Shown here one piece after another: positions 6,724-14,817 of a DNA stretch of 64,000 bases. The position numbers were made by a program, and so were the translations under genes. Below the pieces are notes generated by a model that was not told where the DNA came from, made no database searches, and saw only the letters and a program-made list of their open reading frames with translations. Source of the stretch: JABHIE01 sp964584805 (GTDB lineage: Bacteria; Planctomycetota; UBA1135); assembly GCA_964584805.1 (NCBI GenBank), contig CAZPAY010000005.1:1-64000 (forward strand), given 5' to 3'. Numbering within the stretch: the stretch's first letter is position 1; each line of letters opens with the position of its first letter.

Positions 6724-9700
6724 TCTCGACTCGAATGCTTCCCTTAATACTGCCGATGACCCGAAAGGATTTTTTGTCGGCATCGTTAGTGGTTTCCTCA
6801 CGGGCAAAAATGCACTGCTGTTGTTACTGCTGAGTTTGGCTCTCGGTGCGGCCGCTGTTTTCGGTACACCGCGCGAAGAAGAGCCACAAATCGTCGTGCC
6901 GCTGGCCGATGTTTTTGTAAGCGCACCAGGCTATTCGGCAGACGAAATTGAGCGCCTTGTCGCGACGCCAATGGAGCGTTTGCTCTGGCAACTCGATGGC
7001 GTTGAGTATGTGTACTCGTCGTCGATGCGTGACCAAGCGGTCATCACGGTCAGGTTTTATGTCGGGCAAGACCGCGAGGATTCGCTGGTTAAGCTGCAAA
7101 CGCGTATCCAGCAAAACATGGATCGCGTGCCACCGATGGTTAAGAATTGGGTGATCAAGCCAATTGAAATTGATGATGTGCCCATCATCATGTTGGCTCT
7201 TTATGGCGAGGGTTACGATGAATATGCATTGCGGCGTATTGCTGAAGAAATGCAATCGCGGCTCGACTTGCTACCTGAATTGTCGGGCACTGAATTGGCT
7301 GGCGGTACTCCGCGCCGCGTGCGCGTTGAGATTGACCGCGAGCGCTTACAGGGCCGTGGCTTGAGTCTTGGCCAGGTCGTACTGGCGATTCAACATGCAG
7401 ACACTTCGACCCGAGTGGGTGACTTTGACGAAAACGACACCAATATTTCCGTCTCGGTCGGCGATGGGTTCCGTTCGGTAGGTCAGCTCGAAAACTTGGT
7501 TTTGGCTGCGCCAGAGGGCCGTGTTGTGCGATTGCGCGATGTGGCCGAAGTCATTGACGGCCCTGCTGAGCCAGAAAATTACACACGCATTTTGATGGGT
7601 GCGGCGGATGAAAATGCCGGCAAGAGTTTCGCTTCCATCACGCTCGCTGTTTCCAAGCAAAAAGGCACCGACGCAACGGCGGTCGCTGCGGCCGTCCTTG
7701 ATGAAGCGGCGCGTTTGCAAAATGAAATCATGCCTGATGGGGTCGAGATGCGCATCACTCGCAACTACGGTGCGACGGCCGATGAAAAAGTAAATGACTT
7801 GCTGATGTCAATTGCCTTTGCGCTTTTGACCGTTGTCATTTTGCTTTTGGTTTTCCTCGGCTGGCGGGAGGCATTGGTGGTAGCTCTTGCCGTGCCCGTT
7901 TCGTTCGCACTCGCACTTGCGGTGAACTGGTTTTCTGGATACACGATTAACCGCGTTACGCTTTTTGCGCTGATCTTGTCTCTGGGCTTGGTGGTCGACG
8001 ACCCGATTACAAATGTCGACAACATTCAGCGGCACTTGCGTATGCGAAAGCATCGCGCGCGCCGTGCGGTTTTAAATGGCGTGCGCGAAGTCTTGCCACC
8101 GGTCATTATGAGTACGATTGCCATTATCGTGAGCTTCTTGCCGATGTTTTTTATTACCGGCATGATGGGCCCTTACATGGAGCCTATGGCCGCGAATGTG
8201 CCTTTAACCGTGACTTTCTCAACCGTCGCTGCACTTAGCGTAGTGCCTTGGTTGGCGTGGGTTTTGCTACGGAAAAAAGCAAATGCAGATTTTGAAAAAG
8301 CGGAAGAAGCTCGTGCACGCGGGGAAGAAATCACCAATGAGGAAGTTGATGTAACCTCACCATTTGTTCGCAAGCTCTATCGCAAAATCATTGGCCCGTG
8401 GGTGCAATCACGCGGTCGCGCTTGGGCGGTATTGGGCATTGTGCTTTTGTTGTTTTTTGGATCGGCGGTGTTGCCTGGGTTGGGTGTCGTCCCGCTCAAA
8501 ATGTTGCCTTATGACAACAAGTCAGAACTGCAAATCATGGTCGACTTGCCCGAAGGGTCAACGCTTGAGCAGACCGATGCGGTCGTGCGCGATTTTGAAG
8601 ATTATCTTTTGACTGTGCCTGAGGTCATTGATATCGAGTCTTTCGTTGGCACGGCGTCTCCGATGGATTTCAATGGCATGGTGCGCCACACCTACTTGCG
8701 TCAGTCACCTGAGTTGGCGGATATCCGCATGACGCTTTTGCCGCCCGATGAGCGTGACATGCAATCGCATCAGATTGCTTTGCGTTTGCGGAATGATTTA
8801 CAGCAAATTGCTGACGACAATCACGCGGTGATGCGCTTAGTCGAAGTGCCTCCTGGGCCGCCGGTGTTGGCGACCGTGGTTGCTGAAATTCGAGCACGCG
8901 AAGGCGCGACGCTCGCGGATATGCAAGCGGGTGCTTACGAGTTGGCTGAAATCATGCGCGATGAGCCTGGCGTTTGCGAAGTCGATGTCATGACACCGAC
9001 CGATCGAGAGCGCTTGCACTTTTCACTTGACCGCACGCAGGCCGCTTTGCATGGAGTGGATGAAGCTCAAGTTGCCGCCCTATTGCAAACGGCTGTTCAT
9101 GGCGCACCCGCGGCAACGCTGCGTGTGCCTGGCGAGCGTCAGCCCTTGGCGATTGAAGTTCGATTGCCGCGTGTACAACGCACGGGTGCGCAAGAGTTAG
9201 GCACATTGGCTGTGCGTGGCTCCGACGGCTCTTTGTTGCCACTTGAGGAACTGGGCGCATTTCAAACGGTTGCGGATGATCCCGTCATCATGCATAAAAA
9301 CCTAGAGCCGGTGATTTATGTTACGGCCGAAATGGCCGGTCGCGCACCAGCAGAGGCCGTTTTGTCGATGCAATCGATACTTGGCGACCATCCATTAAGC
9401 GCGCCCGTCGAAATTGATTGGGCGGGCGAAGGTGAGTGGGAAATTACCATTCGCGTTTTCCGCGATCTGGGGCTTGCGTTTGCCGCAGCACTCTTGCTGA
9501 TTTACATCCTGCTCATCGTCGAAACGAATTCGCTCGTCTTGCCACTCTTGGTCATGCTTGCGATTCCATTAACAACCATCGGCATCATGCCGGGTTTTGC
9601 CGGTCTCAACACCCTCATGGCTGGCGTCATCGGTGGTTATCAAGACGCCATCTTCTTCACGGCTACGGCCATGATTGGCATGATTGCACTCGGTGGCATT

Positions 9701-9976
9701 GTGGTGCGCAATTCACTTGTGTTGATGCAGTTCATCCAAAACGCATTAGCCGAAGGCGCCTCTCTACGCGATGCGATTTACGATTCAGGTGCCGTCCGTA
9801 TGCGCCCGATTCTGCTCACTGCTGCCACGACTGCATTAGGCGCGTGGCCGATTACGCTCGACCCGATTTTCTCGGGCTTGGCGTGGTCTCTCATCTTTGG
9901 TCTGGTCGCTTCGACACTGTTTACTCTTGTCGTTGTCCCAGCCGTTTACTTCCTCATCTACGAGCGGCAGGAATAA
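6716..9976 (+). CDS. RND efflux transporter permease
   Basis: A 1086-residue inner-membrane proton-driven pump of the AcrB/HAE-1 type. It shows the RND duplication: an N-terminal helix, a large periplasmic porter loop, a helix block with the proton-relay pair D428-D429 in GLVVDDP, then a second porter loop and helix block. A charged insertion (KKANADFEKAEEARARGEE) follows the first helix block. GTG 6716 is preferred because GAGGG lies eight bases upstream and it overlaps the adaptor stop; TTG 6701 would add five residues. The substrate is unknown; the ArsR-type regulator hints at a metal, thiol or small toxic compound. Confidence 0.88.
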   Translation: MSNLDSNASLNTADDPKGFFVGIVSGFLTGKNALLLLLLSLALGAAAVFGTPREEEPQIVVPLADVFVSAPGYSADEIERLVATPMERLLWQLDGVEYVYSSSMRDQAVITVRFYVGQDREDSLVKLQTRIQQNMDRVPPMVKNWVIKPIEIDDVPIIMLALYGEGYDEYALRRIAEEMQSRLDLLPELSGTELAGGTPRRVRVEIDRERLQGRGLSLGQVVLAIQHADTSTRVGDFDENDTNISVSVGDGFRSVGQLENLVLAAPEGRVVRLRDVAEVIDGPAEPENYTRILMGAADENAGKSFASITLAVSKQKGTDATAVAAAVLDEAARLQNEIMPDGVEMRITRNYGATADEKVNDLLMSIAFALLTVVILLLVFLGWREALVVALAVPVSFALALAVNWFSGYTINRVTLFALILSLGLVVDDPITNVDNIQRHLRMRKHRARRAVLNGVREVLPPVIMSTIAIIVSFLPMFFITGMMGPYMEPMAANVPLTVTFSTVAALSVVPWLAWVLLRKKANADFEKAEEARARGEEITNEEVDVTSPFVRKLYRKIIGPWVQSRGRAWAVLGIVLLLFFGSAVLPGLGVVPLKMLPYDNKSELQIMVDLPEGSTLEQTDAVVRDFEDYLLTVPEVIDIESFVGTASPMDFNGMVRHTYLRQSPELADIRMTLLPPDERDMQSHQIALRLRNDLQQIADDNHAVMRLVEVPPGPPVLATVVAEIRAREGATLADMQAGAYELAEIMRDEPGVCEVDVMTPTDRERLHFSLDRTQAALHGVDEAQVAALLQTAVHGAPAATLRVPGERQPLAIEVRLPRVQRTGAQELGTLAVRGSDGSLLPLEELGAFQTVADDPVIMHKNLEPVIYVTAEMAGRAPAEAVLSMQSILGDHPLSAPVEIDWAGEGEWEITIRVFRDLGLAFAAALLLIYILLIVETNSLVLPLLVMLAIPLTTIGIMPGFAGLNTLMAGVIGGYQDAIFFTATAMIGMIALGGIVVRNSLVLMQFIQNALAEGASLRDAIYDSGAVRMRPILLTAATTALGAWPITLDPIFSGLAWSLIFGLVASTLFTLVVVPAVYFLIYERQE

Positions 9977-9988
9977 GCCGCAAATCTC

Positions 9989-10195
9989 ATGACAGTTGAT
10001 CGTGCACTTCGCGGCGTTGCCGGTTTTTTCATTCTGCTTACTTTGGGTCTCGCCTGGAAATTTAATGGTGTCAATTTAAGCGAGCCAACTTGGCTTTGGT
10101 TTACGGCTTTTGTTGGCGTGAACAACTTGCAAAGCGCTTTTTCAAATTGGTGCCCTATGGTTCCCATGCTCAAAGCGCTGGGCTTGAAGTCGTAG
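9989..10195 (+). CDS. DUF2892 (YgaP-like) inner-membrane protein
   Basis: A 68-residue protein with the DUF2892 pattern: a DRALRGVAGFF helix, the LWFTAFVGVNNLQSAF helix and the conserved NWCPMVPMLKALGLK end with its Cys. The family forms the membrane part of YgaP and accompanies rhodanese and persulfide-handling genes. It starts 12 bases after the pump gene and is probably the last gene of that operon. This supports a sulfur or redox theme for the cluster (inference). Confidence 0.8.
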   Translation: MTVDRALRGVAGFFILLTLGLAWKFNGVNLSEPTWLWFTAFVGVNNLQSAFSNWCPMVPMLKALGLKS

Positions 10196-10262
10196 CCAGA
10201 CTATATGTGGCGATTGTCCGCGCAGGGATGACACGCAAAAGCGCATCAACTCGAAAATTCCA

Positions 10263-10964
10263 TTAGTCGCGGTAGCCAAACATGTAGAGGCCGTAAGGCA
10301 ACTGGCCATCAAAGTCGATGTCGTCATAAGCACCACCCGTCACACTGAAATTCGTGAGTGGGGGAATGGCTGCAAAATCGAGGGTCTCCACTTCAATCAG
10401 GCCATGGCATGGCGTGGAGTATGAGAAGATGGGGTCGGCAGGGTGAATGGATCCGCGCTTTGCGAAGTCGCATGAACCACCGCTTGCGTTTTCAAAAGCA
10501 AGGCGAGATGTCGCGTTTGGAAGAATACTCAACCACGCTCGCGAATCCAGGTCGGCTTGCATCATGCCGTCGACATGCTGGTAGCCCATCGAGTAAGACC
10601 CAAAGAAAGTGCCGAATGGAACTTCATTGATGCCTTCCCAAAGCCCGCCGAGGACGGGGTCAAAGAACTCAACTTTGCCACGAACCTGTGCGGTTTCAGA
10701 GACAAGGTCGACCGAAAGGACTTCAGCTTCGATGTGGAACAGGCCAGCGGCGTCATCGAGCGACATCGTTTCGCCGATGGCGTAAGCACCATCGACAAGC
10801 GTGCGGTACTTCAGTTGAAGTTCCATCTGCATGCCATTCGGGCCAATGTTGACGCGAGTCAAAACACCGCGAAAGCCTGGCAAGGGGGCGTTAAAAGAAA
10901 AGAGAGTGAGCGCGGCTAGGGCAAGCGCGACACCCGTGATGCGTGAGGGTAGGGAGAGCGTCAT
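10263..10964 (-). CDS. secreted protein of unknown function
   Basis: A 233-residue protein with a signal peptide or N-terminal anchor (residues about 10-26). The rest is rich in beta strands and aromatic residues with two Cys (FENASGGSCDF and STPCHGLIEV) that could form a disulfide. It has no recognised domain or catalytic motif. It is a single gene, convergent with the pump operon. The 67-base gap between them holds no clear terminator. Confidence 0.6.
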   Translation of the reverse strand: MTLSLPSRITGVALALAALTLFSFNAPLPGFRGVLTRVNIGPNGMQMELQLKYRTLVDGAYAIGETMSLDDAAGLFHIEAEVLSVDLVSETAQVRGKVEFFDPVLGGLWEGINEVPFGTFFGSYSMGYQHVDGMMQADLDSRAWLSILPNATSRLAFENASGGSCDFAKRGSIHPADPIFSYSTPCHGLIEVETLDFAAIPPLTNFSVTGGAYDDIDFDGQLPYGLYMFGYRD

Positions 10965-10972
10965 GAGTCTGC

Positions 10973-10978
10973 TAGATA
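10973..10978 (-). promoter_or_regulatory. -10-like box for the 10964 gene
   Basis: TATCTA on the minus strand ends eight bases before the ATG. It matches TANNNT except at the last base. Confidence 0.3.
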
Positions 10979-11046
10979 GGACGGTGGGGATGGCGTCCTT
11001 TTTCTAGTATATTTCATTTAAAGCCACCTAAGGTTTCCTATTTCCT

Positions 11047-11083
11047 AAAAAAAGAAACCCACTCGACGCATCGAGTGGGTTTC
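11047..11083 (-). terminator. terminator of the transketolase-family gene
   Basis: A thirteen-base perfect stem (GAAACCCACTCGA at 11054-11066 and its complement at 11071-11083) with a four-base loop. Read on the minus strand it is followed by seven T. It lies 24 bases beyond the stop codon at 11107. Confidence 0.85.
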
Positions 11084-11106
11084 GTGGACTAAAAACTGAA
11101 GCTAAG

Positions 11107-13443
11107 CTAAACCGAAGCTGTTTCTGGTGCGCCTGCGGAGGCAAAGCGCTCGGCTTTTGCTGCTGCAAAGCGGGTTAGATGCTCGCGGATGGATTCAACA
11201 TCCAACTTGGCGTCAGCAATCACCTCAGGAATCGATCCGCCCGAGCGCCAGCGGTCGTCGTGGTCAGAGCCCATGCTCCAATTCATCGCGGTGCGGTGCG
11301 CCGACCAGCGCTCCATGGTTTGGCGAGCTCCGTTTGTGATGAAGGTCGAGTTGAACCAATCGGCTGGGCTTGCAATCGAATCTTGATAGGACTTGTCTTG
11401 CAGGTCAAACAAGTCGGCGCTAATCGCAGCAACCAATTTGACATTGGGGCCCCCCTTATCAAACCAACCCTCTTTGACGAGCTGCATCAAGGAGCCAGTC
11501 GAAGATGTGCCGCGCACGAAAACACAACCCTCTTGCGAGCGGCTGTTGTCGTAATCACGAATCAGATAGGCACCTTTGGCTGCATCCATGTAAGAACCCA
11601 TACCTAAAGCCTCGCGGTCGGGCACTTCAACAGGTGGGCGAGTTAAGTGCAGCGCCACGATGGGGGCATCCGTGCCGAGCGCGGCCATCAAAGCAGGGCC
11701 GACCTCGTTTGGTTCCCAGGGGTGGATGTCGATGACCTGACCCTTGGGGAAGAGTTGCGTGACAGCTGGTGAGAAAACGCCAAAGTGCGTGCGCGAATCT
11801 TCGGCTGTTTCGGGGCCGGAGTGGCCGGCGACCCAGATCACCTTGCCGTGTTTATGGGGGCTATCTTGGCACATCTGTGAATACAGGCGCATCGGGCCGT
11901 ATTTCAGGTAGCTAAATGAGCCGTAAGTCGACATCGCGCCCCAGTAACCCGCGAATTTATTTTCGGGGTCGGTGGATAGGTTGGTGCCTGCCATCCCGGC
12001 CATGATGCCGGCGTTGCCCATCTCGGTGATGGTCGTTGGGAGCAATGCGCCACCCACATTGTTGTTGCGCTCATACCAGCCGAAGCCTTTGGAGTCGCCC
12101 GAGTCATTCGCAAAACCATTGATGTTGGTCGAGCCCGCCAAGTCGGCCGAGCAAGCAATGACGACCGGGCGGCCGTATTTGCGACGCGCCACAGCATTGA
12201 GGTGCGCACCAATCTTGGCGAAACCCGCGCGGTTGGGCTGGTTGTCGCCCGCGGCGTAGAACATATCGGCCGGCAAAGTGTTTGGGTCGGTCAGCTCCGG
12301 GTCAGTATTGGGGTCGAGGTCGTTGACGGTGACGCCTTCGAGTGCCTCTGGGACGCTCTCGCCAATTGAGACGAGCTTGTCGGCGAGCCAGGCGCAGAAG
12401 TTGTCGTCGTCGAGGAGGCTGAGTGCCTCTTGGAAGTTAGCAGAGTTTTGCGCCTTGAAAGCCTCAGCATCGTCGGTGCGGGATTCACCCATGCCGCTGA
12501 AGTTGACACCGTATTTGTCGGCAAACTCTTTTTTGGTCGCCCAATAAACCTCGTTGTTGGACTTGTTTGGCGCACCGTGCGAAGCAAAGCCTGTCACGCC
12601 ATAACCACGGCCCTTTTCGGTCTTGAACCAAGCGCATTTTGGCTTGTCGTTTTCGGTGAAAGTTGCGCCAGCGAGGGCATTGAAAACTTGCTCGTAGTCG
12701 GCGCCATCATCGGCACCACGCGTTTCCCAGCCATAGCTGTCAAACCACTCTTGCGGCTCGCCGTAAACCATGTCGGAAATCTTGCGTGGGTCGATGCCGT
12801 TGTCGTTCCAGTCAATCATGTAGACCAAGTTGGAGAGGCCGAGACCGTAAGCGGTCAGCTTGGTCTCGTGATGGCAGCCAGCGGTTAAGCCGCCTTCGCC
12901 TTCGATGCCGAATACCCGGACTTCATCCGCGCCAGCGTGCTTGAGTGCAAGCGCAATGCCTGCAGCAGCGGGGCCACCGTGACCCGACGGGCCGGTGTTG
13001 GACGCAAAGAAAAGAGTTTTGCCCTCGTGCTCAGCGTGACCGGAAAGACCGCCGAGATTGCGCAGGGTCAGCAAATCTTCCCAAAGCAAAGTGCGCTCTT
13101 CGCCGCCTTGCACCAAGTATTTTGCATCACCTGTTTTGGCGTGCATGCGGCGCAGGGCCTCGTTGTAAACAGCCAACATGCCATAAGCAAGTGGCGTGAC
13201 ATGACCGGCAATCAAGACAAAACGGTCAGCCAGCGGCAGCTCGGCGCGGCGAATATCCCAACGCATAATGCCGCCAAGAGTGAGCGCAACCATCGCCGGC
13301 ACTTTCGAGCGCGAGCCACCGGGGTGACCACTTTGGCGATAATTAAGCATGATGTCGATCATCTGATCGATCATGTCACCGACTTTCTGCCAATTCTCGA
13401 AATCAGGGCGGACGTCAGCAAGTTGGGGGGTGTTTCGTGCCAT
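11107..13443 (-). CDS. long transketolase-family enzyme
   Basis: A 778-residue thiamine-diphosphate enzyme, against about 660 for ordinary transketolase. The N-terminal domain has SGHPGGSR, the cofactor motif GEGGLTAG ... DWNDNGID (family GDG-x-NN) and GHGGPAAAGIALA. The middle pyrimidine-binding domain has TEMGNAGIMAGMAG, with the conserved cofactor-activating Glu, and VAGHSGPETAEDSRTHFG, matching the transketolase GEDGPTHQ region. A C-terminal domain with GTSSTGSLMQL follows. It probably transfers two-carbon units in the pentose phosphate pathway. The length and divergent motifs leave open a related ketolase or dehydrogenase-E1 activity. A single gene with its own terminator. Confidence 0.75.
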   Translation of the reverse strand: MARNTPQLADVRPDFENWQKVGDMIDQMIDIMLNYRQSGHPGGSRSKVPAMVALTLGGIMRWDIRRAELPLADRFVLIAGHVTPLAYGMLAVYNEALRRMHAKTGDAKYLVQGGEERTLLWEDLLTLRNLGGLSGHAEHEGKTLFFASNTGPSGHGGPAAAGIALALKHAGADEVRVFGIEGEGGLTAGCHHETKLTAYGLGLSNLVYMIDWNDNGIDPRKISDMVYGEPQEWFDSYGWETRGADDGADYEQVFNALAGATFTENDKPKCAWFKTEKGRGYGVTGFASHGAPNKSNNEVYWATKKEFADKYGVNFSGMGESRTDDAEAFKAQNSANFQEALSLLDDDNFCAWLADKLVSIGESVPEALEGVTVNDLDPNTDPELTDPNTLPADMFYAAGDNQPNRAGFAKIGAHLNAVARRKYGRPVVIACSADLAGSTNINGFANDSGDSKGFGWYERNNNVGGALLPTTITEMGNAGIMAGMAGTNLSTDPENKFAGYWGAMSTYGSFSYLKYGPMRLYSQMCQDSPHKHGKVIWVAGHSGPETAEDSRTHFGVFSPAVTQLFPKGQVIDIHPWEPNEVGPALMAALGTDAPIVALHLTRPPVEVPDREALGMGSYMDAAKGAYLIRDYDNSRSQEGCVFVRGTSSTGSLMQLVKEGWFDKGGPNVKLVAAISADLFDLQDKSYQDSIASPADWFNSTFITNGARQTMERWSAHRTAMNWSMGSDHDDRWRSGGSIPEVIADAKLDVESIREHLTRFAAAKAERFASAGAPETASV

Positions 13444-13449
13444 GGACAG

Positions 13450-13455
13450 ATTCTA
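13450..13455 (-). promoter_or_regulatory. -10 box TAGAAT for the transketolase-family gene
   Basis: On the minus strand TAGAAT ends exactly six bases before the ATG at 13443, leaving no room for a leader. Confidence 0.45.
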
Positions 13456-13541
13456 AACCCCTAGGCTTCATTCCCTAGGGCAATTTGCGGATTCGATGCT
13501 GAAATTCAACCTTTGGCGGCCATTCTGTGTTTTAATAGGGG

Positions 13542-14801
13542 GTGCATTCCCCTCGGCTCACCCTTCCCCTCCTTTTTGCGCTGACCTGCTCTAGCTTGAG
13601 CTCGGCTCAAACGCTTTCGGTGCGTGATTTGACCGAGAGCATGACGACGATTGTTTCGGTTGATGGCTGTGCCGCCGGCGACCCCGTGCAGTTGGCTTAT
13701 TCGCTTTCTGGCGCGGGCCCGATGTCGACACCTTACGGCTCGGTTGATTTGTCGCCGCCAATCGCGACACCGCCTTTGATGACCGCGGATTCAAATGGTG
13801 TCGCAAGCCTGAGTGCGCGCGTGCCGTTAGGAAGCGGCGGAATGTCGATTTGGTTTCAAGCCGTCAACTTGACCACGAGCCAGCTCACCAACAGTTTGGC
13901 GGAAGTCATCGCGTCTGCGCCGAGCGGCATGGCTTTCGTGCCGGCCGGTGATTTTGTGATGGGCGATCACTCTGGCACGGGCCAAACAGACGAGTTGCCT
14001 TTGCATACCGTCACGCTTGATGGTTTTTGGATGGACGCGCATGAGGTCACGACTCAAGAGTATGTCGACTTTCTAAATGCGGCATTGGGTCGAAACGAAG
14101 TCGTCGTGCAACAAGGCATCGTTTACGGCGCAGGTAATGGCGAGCTGTATTGCGATACATTTGTCTCGAATTACGACAGCCGCATTGAGTGGAATGGCTC
14201 GCAATTTTCGTCCGCACAAGGCAAGCGCAATCACCCGATGCTTAAGGTGAGTTGGTTTGGCGCGTGTGCATTTGCCAATAACCTCAGCCTGCTTGATGGC
14301 CGCACTTTGTGCTACGACCTCAATACTTGGGCGTGCGATTTTTCCGCGGACGGCTTCCGTCTCGCAACGGAAGCCGAGTGGGAATACGCCGCTCGTGGTG
14401 GTCGCGCGAGTTACGCCAAGTATCCGTGGGGGAATGATGTGAATGGCTCTTATGCCAACTACTTTGCGTCGGGCGATTACTTTGAAGTCACTTGGCCGTC
14501 GACCACGCCCGTTGGTTATTACGATGGCAATCAATTCCCACCGGGCGGCGATATGGCAAATGGTTTCGGATTGTATGACATGGCGGGTAATTTATACGAG
14601 TGGTGCAATGATTGGTCAGACGACAATTATTACGCCGTCAGCCCAAGTGATAACCCCACGGGCCCAGCTTCTGGGTCCTATCGTGTGTTGCGTGGCGGCT
14701 CATGGAACAGCACACCTCCGTATTTGCGTAATGCACTGCGTGGAGGCGATGGCCCCGAGCGCCGGAATAGTTATGTAGGTTTTCGTTGCGTTCGTAAATA
14801 A
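13542..14801 (+). CDS. secreted SUMF1-domain protein with N-terminal beta domain
   Basis: A 419-residue exported protein starting at GTG 13542, with a signal peptide ending near SSAQ. Residues about 24-130 form a beta domain with the AGPMSTPYGSVDLSPPI signature that recurs in the 56413-56808 protein. Residues about 135-419 are a formylglycine-generating-enzyme-like fold: MAFVPAGDFVMGD, DEVTT-like HEVTTQEYVDF, LATEAEWEYAARGG, YDMAGNLYEWCND, and VLRGGSWNS up to FRCVRK. The two copper-binding cysteines of true FGE are absent in the RGGSW-to-ALRG stretch, so it is unlikely to modify sulfatases. A sensor, binding or other oxidoreductase-like role is possible. Confidence 0.82.
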   Translation: MHSPRLTLPLLFALTCSSLSSAQTLSVRDLTESMTTIVSVDGCAAGDPVQLAYSLSGAGPMSTPYGSVDLSPPIATPPLMTADSNGVASLSARVPLGSGGMSIWFQAVNLTTSQLTNSLAEVIASAPSGMAFVPAGDFVMGDHSGTGQTDELPLHTVTLDGFWMDAHEVTTQEYVDFLNAALGRNEVVVQQGIVYGAGNGELYCDTFVSNYDSRIEWNGSQFSSAQGKRNHPMLKVSWFGACAFANNLSLLDGRTLCYDLNTWACDFSADGFRLATEAEWEYAARGGRASYAKYPWGNDVNGSYANYFASGDYFEVTWPSTTPVGYYDGNQFPPGGDMANGFGLYDMAGNLYEWCNDWSDDNYYAVSPSDNPTGPASGSYRVLRGGSWNSTPPYLRNALRGGDGPERRNSYVGFRCVRK

Positions 14802-14805
14802 GGGG

Positions 14806-14811
14806 TAAACT
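14806..14811 (+). promoter_or_regulatory. -10 box TAAACT before the Asp-box lipoprotein
   Basis: TAAACT ends six bases before ATG 14818 and follows the previous stop by only four bases. AGGGG overlaps its 5' side but lies too far from the start for a normal ribosome binding site. Confidence 0.35.
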
Positions 14812-14817
14812 TAATGG

